Assembly (NCBI RefSeq): GCF_963678635.1
Contig: NC_087068.1
Location: 20,790,029 to 20,854,028 of the forward strand
DNA: 64,000 nt
Reading direction: 5' to 3'
From: Symsagittifera roscoffensis
Lineage: Eukaryota > Xenacoelomorpha > Acoela > Convolutidae
Shown here: one piece after another, positions 11,701 through 20,700 of the stretch
How the letters are laid out: the number at the start of each line of letters is the position of its first letter
How positions within the stretch are numbered: the stretch's first letter is position 1
Position numbers and translations under genes: made by a program
The notes under the pieces: generated by a model
Database searches by the model: none
What the model was told of the DNA's origin: nothing
Seen by the model: only the letters and a program-made list of their open reading frames with translations

Positions 11701-14700
11701 ATCAAGTGTTTTCAAGGAACCTAGATAGACGCCGCAGAGCTAATCAGTACTGCTCTAATATTATATCAGCATTTTCGAACTGCAGATTTATATCATAAGT
11801 TAAACATTGACAACTCTGAGCCATTTATGTTCACGACATGGCCAGTTACCGTTCGTAATCTTTACAGTGCTGTCGCAGTGATGCTTAACATTATTGTCAT
11901 CAAGTTTTTAGCAAAAATTCAAAAAAAATGTTAAAAAACTATCTTTTTAGTTTCTATTATACTTTTGTGATAATAATTAAACGCTTGTCTAAGATCTACT
12001 ATGTACTATTTAATCTAGACAGAACCTCTGATACTAAGGCGAAAAAGTGTAAAGGTAAAGATCATGGTTGGGGCAAATGCATGAGGTCAATTGTTCGAAC
12101 CTCGGTAGGGACCAAGATAGTTCCGGCACTGAAACATCGATGTAACAGTATTGTTTTTTTCTATCTTTGTTTTGTTCTCTGAACAAAGTATATCAGCGCA
12201 AGTGCAGTGTGAAAACAGTAATATGTCCATTTTTTTCTAAAGTTATGGGGATTTGAAAAGTGCTAACTTGCCAGTTTGGGATAATAAACAACCATTAACT
12301 TGGGATAATTAACTTTAGCGGCTCAAAGTATTTTGAGTTGTTATAACACGCGTAGGCGGCAAAATTTTTTGCAATCGAAATTTGAATTGAGGCAGGTTTT
12401 TTTGCATGAACTTTAAAATTCGTGACGCTAAACACAACACTTTACAGTTTACGCCAGCTTTTTCTTGGGTTATTTGAAAAAAAAAAATGAATTTTTTTTT
12501 CAATTATTTTGTTAACTTTTTAACCAAAACTTTTTAAAAAGCATTCAAACCATTGGTTTGCCTTGTTCTATGAGGTTCGCTTGGTTATATGACTAGTCTT
12601 ATTAAGTTAAGTAGTCGCTTATTATACAAATTCAAGTAATTAAGGTAATGATGTGGAAAAAATTACAAAGTTCATTGCACAAAAAATAAATTGAAAAATA
12701 CACAGAGGTAAAGCGGAGTTCTGCGCCACTGACAACTTCATACAAAGATAGCGTGTGAGGAAGCAGACAAAAATGAAACAAAAGCGACTAAGTAAAAAAA
12801 ATGAAAAAATCGAAAGCGCATTATTACTTAAGTTTTGTCTCGAAAGATAGTCAGTTTGAAAAAAAAACAAGTCCAGGAATACAATTACTGGAGTAAAATA
12901 GGCAATTGAAATTTTTGTAATAAAATGAAAAATAATTTGAAAAAGCTGAAGTAAACTCCCGTTGAGCCAAAAACGAAATTGTTGTCATGAAAATTTTGAG
13001 CTTGGGAAATTAATAGATAATAAAAAAAAATAAAAAAATTGATGTGGCAACTGACAAGACATAATCAGACAAACAATATGCCAACAATATTTTAAAGCGG
13101 AATTTTTTCGAAATACTTTCAGTTCTGACCGGACTTGAACAAACCTTTTCGCCAAATGTAACAGAAGAGCCACGAAGCTGGGTTTTATTTAAGCCAGGCT
13201 ATCAAATGGTTCGAGTGATTTTTGCTTCATCTGATAGTTAGTTTGAAAAAAGCACTTTTCTGATTTGACTACGCCTGCTAAGCATAATGAACCGATATGA
13301 TGTGAAAAATGATATAGAATTTTCAAGGAAGCTAAAATTTGAGAAACAAAAAAAACGCACTTTGCTTCAAAAATCAAAAACGTTTGGAAGCTTTTCAGCA
13401 TGCTAAAATGATATAAATTTCATGGCGCTTTTTATGTTAAAAATTCTGAAAAAAAGCGTTTTTTCATTGAAAGCTTTTTCTGCAAAAACGTTACAAAAAT
13501 TAAAGTCGCGGCTTCTTCAGCTAAGGATTTTCCTGCAAAAGTGGTAGCTATCAAGTTTTCAACATTGAAATAAAATGTGAATATATGCGTTCGCATCACT
13601 TGCGCTTCAGAAAACAAAAAACTAATAATTATGTTTTAATATTTAAAAAAATTGTTTTTTTTAATGTTTTAAGAATATTTATAAAGAAGAAGCGGATCAT
13701 CATTTGTCATTCAGCAATCAACAAATTTTTAAAATCAAAGAGCACTCGAAGCACAAATTTCAAAAGTTTTAGCTGAATTTGAAAAAAAAATGCAAGAAGC
13801 TGGTTATTGTGCAAAGTCTGATCAAAACAATACAACTTAGGAATATTCGACAGTCATAGTAAAATAGCCAAACGGTTTTTTGAAGAAAAAAACTAGAAAA
13901 CCAAAAAAAAATCATTAAAAAAATCAGAATTTTTGAAGTTTTTGATCCCCAAAATGGCGTTAAAAAAAGTAATTTTTCTCGTTAAAAATTAAAATTAAGC
14001 ATGAATAAGTTATTATAAACGGCCTAAATTAAGCATAAATAAGCATGTTCGCTCGCTGTCTTCGCTTTAATTGCTCGAAATTAGATAAAAAACCAAAAAT
14101 GGGGAAAATCAAAAAATGTTCTATACAAAGGGAAGTTTTTCAACGTCATTCTAATCACAGCTTAAAGGCCTTTAATATGATATATCATTCGACCAAATCC
14201 GATGATTTTTTGTGGTACCTGATTTTGCGTGAAAAACAAAAAATTGAAAAAAAAAGTTAAAATGGTGGGAACAACAAGGATAACTGTTTGCTGTGCGATT
14301 AGCGCAGAAATTCTGACCACACTTACATAATTAAGCATTATTAAAAAAATCTTAAGAATCTAGATTGCGGAAGTACTTAGACCAATTTTATCGACATCTT
14401 GACAACAAATTTCGTTGCAGCTTGAAACGCGGCTAAAAGAGCTCAAAATCTTGATCCCATCTGTAATTATTCGTGAAAAAAATACTTGAGCTTACAGTTC
14501 TTGAACACCTTCGCTGGACCTAGCAATTATTTTGCAAGAAATTTAAACATTATATAGACTGGGATTAAAACAATGCTTATTTAAAAAACAACAAAGTATT
14601 AGTTTTGGTTTTAAAAATAAATTTTTGTCAGCAAAGGTAAGAATCAAAAATAATTAGGGAATATTATACCAAATTTGACTCTCTGTAGTTTTTACTTGAT

Positions 14701-17700
14701 GTTTCAAATAAACTGGGAGAAAAATTCCTTAGCTAATCCGTAGTTGCTGCCTGTTTAAAAAATGATGTGGTCGTAACAAAAAAACTAACTGCCTCGTAAC
14801 AAGAGTGTAGATAAGAGAATTCTCACTTTTAGAACAATAGCATGAAATGAAACACCATCATATTAGCTGAACATCTTTTGAACTTCTGAAAGAATTGATA
14901 TTCCAGATAGCTGTCAAAAAATTGATAACTTCGAAAAATGAAAATTTAACTTGAAAACGAATATGCTTCCTGGTCCAATTGATGTATTCAGGGGGCGGAT
15001 ATAAGGGAAGGTCGGCGGTGGACGCTTTTTTTCTCCATCAGGGATCCGAACCACTCATCAAACGAAGGCTCCCCCTTTCGTTTTCTTTTACGATGTCCAA
15101 TTTCGGTCGACCGACCCGTAAATTTTTTCTAAAGGAGCCTTCGGCGCCATTGTATACTAATTTTGAGGGGGATTTCGCACCCAAAAACCTTTTTTTTGGG
15201 ACGAAATCTTTCAAAAAGTACCTAATAACATCTTTCATTTTTTCAAAAAAATTGAAGTGTGATTTAAATATTTTTAAAACTAGATGACAATAATAACAAC
15301 AATTAAGCCGCCAAAATTTGGGCAAACATGGATAGAAAAGATAAGATTATTTCCAAATCAACAATAAGATAGCAATTTAACTTTGTTTTTAGATGACAAC
15401 AGCTTAAGAATAAGTTCTACAACATGGTGAAGGGTAAATAAGACGGCAGCTGTTAAGACGACAATCAACTTTGATGGACTTAGAAACAGGTTGCATTTGA
15501 AAGAGCTCATTTAATCTCACATAAGTTTTAACACTCAATTAACTCACATAAGTTTTAACGCTCATTTTTGTCTCAATGTCGTGGTCGTCTTAATGTCCCG
15601 TCGTCTTTTTTACTTAGCACCCTACAACATAATATTCTTCATTGACTTTCAGTTCGATTCACTCATAAGGTGGTGGAGGGTCTCTGCATGCGTCGAGCGT
15701 ATTGGTTTGACCAGCGCCACTGACGAGGAACTGAATTTTCCAAAACTCGTGCTGAGAGTGCTTTCCTTTCGACATGCATATTTTGCATAGGTCGAAATCA
15801 TCACACACTTTGCATTTGAACCTTATTCCGCTGATATTATTAACTGGGCATCCATAACCATCACATCTTATTCCCCCGTGAACTCCAGGAGAACGAGTTG
15901 GTTTACTTTGAGAAATACAAACCATGGAATCAACTGATTCCGAGTTCTGCAATTGTCTCATTAGGTCCAACGAACCTGATTGGTCCATAAAAACCAAAAA
16001 AGTTCCACTCACATTCTGACTTATAGCATGACGCAGCTCCTCATCCGAAGAGAAAAGGATCAAATCTCCGTCAGAATCCTTCCATCGCAATTTAACTCCA
16101 TTTTCATTTTGTGTTTGGCACGTGAATAATTTCAGTACTGTACTTTTGAATTCACGAAAAGTAACCCCATTTAAATTTTTCAGCTCAAATCGTCTGATCT
16201 CAGTTTTATAGAACACTTTAACAAGCTTAGACATGCGGTCTTAGACAAGCTTTAATGATGTAATTGATAATTGAAAAAATCAAATTTATGATTTAGTTTG
16301 CAAATGCATGCTTTTTTCTGTCCACGCTTAAGCTCTATGAAACAAATATCCGAACTATTATAACTGAAGTTTGACAATTTGAATAAAACTCATGTGTGCT
16401 ATAATGATGAAACCGGTATAAATTATAAAACCAACCGTTATATTTAATTCACATACGCCTAATTGTTGTGATAAACTTATTAAAAAGTTTCAGATAACGG
16501 AAAATGGATTCAGATTTAATCGTTTTCAGAAATTGTTCCAAATTATTACTGCTCCATATAACTTAAAAGGCAGTCGGAATATTCAGGGTTTCGTCCTGAT
16601 ACGAACAGTCTTGTTAATAATATGAACGAGCGAAATGTGACAAATTGATTGCTGGTCACGTCTCAGAACTAAGTTGTTAAACTAAATGGATCGATATGTG
16701 AAATGCACTCGATATTAAGATTTTTGGAAGAAGTATGGTGACGTTGCAAACCACGTTTAGAAGTATGGTACTTAAAAACTTTTGGTTCTAGATAAAAGTC
16801 AGACATATTTTTTTTTACCGGTGAAGATTTTTTCATTTTTGTTCCGACCATAACTTAAAAAGCAGTCGGAATATTCAGAGCTTTGCCCTGATACGAGCAG
16901 ACTTGTTCCGTTTTGCCAAAAAATTTAGCAGTAAGCTAAGAAATTTTTACAAGTTCAAATCACTGTTCCAAATGGAGCTTTCTGAATGGGACTATAGACA
17001 ACAGCGGGACCGTAATTCCATATTGGTACCGTTTTTTCTGTCATATGTGGCAACAAAGGTCCCGCGAAGTAGCTCAAAAAAATTGTATCGTCAAATTAAC
17101 TCGAAATAATGATGTTTTGAAAAAGCGAGGTCAATTTAGTGTTGGCCTAATTTATTCCAATTAATTTAGTTGAATTTTAGAACAGTATTTAATTGAGGAG
17201 CTTATTATGCTTGCGATTCGCAAGCGTCATCAAACTGGAATTTAGATTTTTTGTTGATAAATTACAATAGGTGGCAGATTCAAGTTAAATAGCTGGATCG
17301 ATCTTTGTAATTCTTCGAACAGTTTGTATAATTTATTTCAAAGCCAAATTTTTTGGCGAAAGAAGTGTTAAATTTGAATTTTCGAAAATCATTTGTTCTG
17401 GCATAGTAATGCATTAGTAGCTTGTACAAGTGATTGAAAATGAAATATGTATAAGGTTGTCAAACTTAATACATGCACTACTCAAATAGTTCTCAAAATT
17501 ACTACCTATTGTAGAATATCACTATTGTAACATTTTTCTAGGTAACATCTATTTTAACAAAATCACTGGATCATTTCTGCAGCTATAATTTTTGTAGCAT
17601 TCAATTCTGCACTGCAGCAAACATGCATAATTTCTTGAAGATTTAATTTTAACTAATGGGTAATACTAAAAATGAATGTTAAATTTAACTAAGAGACGGC

Positions 17701-20700
17701 TGAGAGCCTACGCTCGAATCCCGTCAGCACTTGTTTTTTTTTTCAAACCTAAGATATTTGGGTATAAAAAAGTGCCTATAAGCTGTCTGGTTATGGTTTT
17801 CTGCTTAGTTTTCACAGTTGGTTGTTATTTTTCTTGTGTTATAAAATAACTCTATTGTAATTGAAAATGTTTTTTGATGCTTTGATGTAATTTGTTTCAT
17901 TAAAAACTTTGACTTTGTAAAATTTCTTTTTATTTTCAATAACACGGTTTTGGCTTAGGTTATTGGTTTTGACAAAATATATCGCCTAGTTTGGAGAGCA
18001 AAATATACTTTTATGCTTCTATGTTTATCAGTTTGGATGCGTCGTAAAAAACTTACTTTATGGCTCACCAAATCAGTTTTTTCGTTTTTTTATTTCTTTT
18101 TAATTTAGTTTTAATGATTTTGGCTTTTTATATAATGCTGAGAGGCCTCTTCTGGGGACGTTTGAGAGCAATAAGTTTCATCAAATTACTTTGAGGGGGC
18201 TCATGATCTTTTTTCCAGTTTAAAGAAAAACATTTTTTTTTCGGCGCAACCTGTGTCTGCTCAAGAATTGTCGGCTTTCTTACTGCTTTGTAAGTTTTGT
18301 TTTGATGTTTGTTTGACCGTCAATTGTATTACTTCGGGGCGTATTACCCTGGAAAAAATTACTGTTCAACATAAAATAAAGGCAAATTATGGAAGTTTTT
18401 TGATAGATCAGTTTTTAAAGTTTCTAAGGTTTTATCTATTTCGGTCGGTTAAGTTGTCATGTTATGTGTGCATATTATTGCATGTAATGCAAAGCTTTGC
18501 TTCGCCTCTCTGTAAATTTTATTAGAATGCAGTTAATTGGTCTCCAAAATTTCGGTTTTTTGCTACATTTATATTTTAAAATGGTTTTTTGAACTTTTTT
18601 TGCTTTTTTTTCATTCATCGGTTCATGTGCTAGAGGCGATATTCAATTCATCTCAAGTGTTGCGAAGCTCTATTTCCCCTTTGTGTAAACTTTGATAAAA
18701 GGACTTCAAAATATTCGTTTTTAGTCTCATAAACTGAGGCATAATTTTGAATGAGTTTTCTTCAGCGCGGCAATAAAAATTTTTAGAAAATCTCCAGCAA
18801 AACATAGCTCAAACGGAGCTCGATTGCCCGTTAACATAATTATGTCAATAAAACAAATTTAACGTCCTCTACCTGAAAATGCTTATTGTACAATTACCTG
18901 TAATCCGGTCCTTACAAATTTTCAGAATTTACCGGTAATTAATTATGTATTTTTTCTGCCAATTTTTATATTAAAAAAGTGACTTCTCTATGCATGAAAA
19001 TTTCCAGAGGAGCAATTTTGGATCTATTTAATTATCCTCCTTGGCACCCAATTACAAATTGCCAACCCTATAAATACCCGGGTTGACCTCCATAGACCAG
19101 AAGTTTTAATCCGTTTTTTCTAAAATGATGTTGTCGAATTCTAAAAGATTTTTTTTTGTTGTTGTTTTCGCATGAAATTTAGTGCAAAAAATAAGAAGAA
19201 AGAAAATTTTGGCAAAAACGTGCTCCTCGTTCATTTTCTGTTTGATTAAACTTTCGCTTTTTGCGGTGTAAAAACGTAAAATTTCAGATACAAACAGCTC
19301 AAAAAATGTTGCGCAGAGGGAAACCATCTAAAAAACTCATTTACTACTTGTAAGAACTTTGTCTAAGGTGAAAAACAACGACATTTCTATTCGCGGACAA
19401 AAAAGTCGTTGTTTTTCACCTTAGGCAAAGTTTTTTTCAAGTAGAAAATGACTTTTTTGGATGGTTTCGCTCTGCGCAACATTTTTTGAGATATTTGTAT
19501 CTGAATATTTACGTTTTTATCAAGGTTTTGGCGGAACGTTTTCAAATTGCTTGACAAAAAGAAAGATTTGAAATATTTACAAAGTATTTCTTGCAGGATC
19601 TTGGATTGTACGCTTCATATATCCTAATTTTCGATCAATTTCTTTTTAACATTCACAATCATCTAGATTCCTACACATCGTGCTTGAAAACCATGGTTAT
19701 AAAACGTAAAATCTAGGTTTTACAATTCATAACCACGGTTTTCAAAGAAGACGCGAAGGAAGTTAGCCTCACAGGTAATGATAATGAATATAAACAGATG
19801 AATTGACAAAAATATAAAACTAGAAAATAATCAAAACAAGCTTGGTCAAAACTATTTTTTTCTTCAATCAGCTTAGTTTTTCTGCAATATTATGCAGGCA
19901 TGTGATGATATAGATGACTGCTTGGGTAGATTGCACTGTCACAGAGGTGATGATGCGAACAACAAGTGCGAGTTGGATGTGTTCACAGAAGACCAGAGTG
20001 ACGACCCCGGGTGAGAAAAAAAACAGCCTTCTTGCCTTTTTTCCTTTTTTTTTCCATGCGTTTTTTTTTGCAATATCTTCACTCCCATTCAAAAAATTTT
20101 GACACTTCAGAGCGACTTACATTCATTTTCCCGACCGCTTTTCACGAAGTGGGAGGAAGATATGGCGTAGGATTTGTTTTTTTTATATTGACTACCTCAA
20201 AAAGCTGGTAGAGGGTCAAATATTGCAAATATGTGGTTGGATACCCCTTCTTCTTCAGGGATTCCACCCCCTCACCAAACAAAGGGTCCCCTATTTGGTT
20301 TTATGATATCCATTTTTAGCCGACTATTCTAAATTTGAAGTGTAGTGCGCGCTGAAAAAACGCAATTTTTTGTAGTCAAAATTCTGAAAAGTGCCCAAAA
20401 ACGGCCTTTTGATTTGTTTTTTTCTTCTTCAAAATTTGCATGTGGCGTGAAATAGTGTTTTCAGAGTGTTCTGGGAGTATCCGGAAAATCAATTTGGTCG
20501 ACTAAAAAAAGTCAACACTTTTGAAAAAGTTTTGAAAATCAGTTTCCCCAACCTCGAGAAAATCCTATATCCTCAACTGAAACACAACATGAAAATTTTA
20601 AAAATGAATCTTATCTAACTTTTTTTACGATCATTTATCCAAGAGGGATAGGACCAACATACGAGCTGTACAGCTCATCACGGCGAGCCGCTGTTGTGCC

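Larger units (their letters stand above)
9540..15431. other. First part of intron 2, repeats only
   Basis: No host-gene exon was found. It contains pieces of the GTTCCGAC-type repeat (9553-9850 and 12230-12360), a GCGGATTCCGC minisatellite (about 9960-10160), two small inverted elements (10318-10603 and 10676-10775), a hairpin-ended element (13840-14320) and an hAT-like fragment (14989-15255). A KCKGKDHGWGKC peptide near 12045 has splice-like flanks but the wrong phase (see rejected items). Confidence 0.5.

Noticed and set aside
12018-12092. Possible extra cysteine exon (KCKGKDHGWGKC) for the plus-strand gene
   Set aside because: It has an AG before and a GT after, but its phases (1 in, 2 out) do not fit between exon 2 (phase 0) and exon 3 (phase 0). 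The sequence just after it resembles a tRNA-type B-box, so a SINE relic is more likely.
17690-17740. tRNA gene
   Set aside because: A T-arm-like CGCTCGAATCCCG and a T-run are present, but no matching 5' half, acceptor stem or anticodon arm can be drawn.
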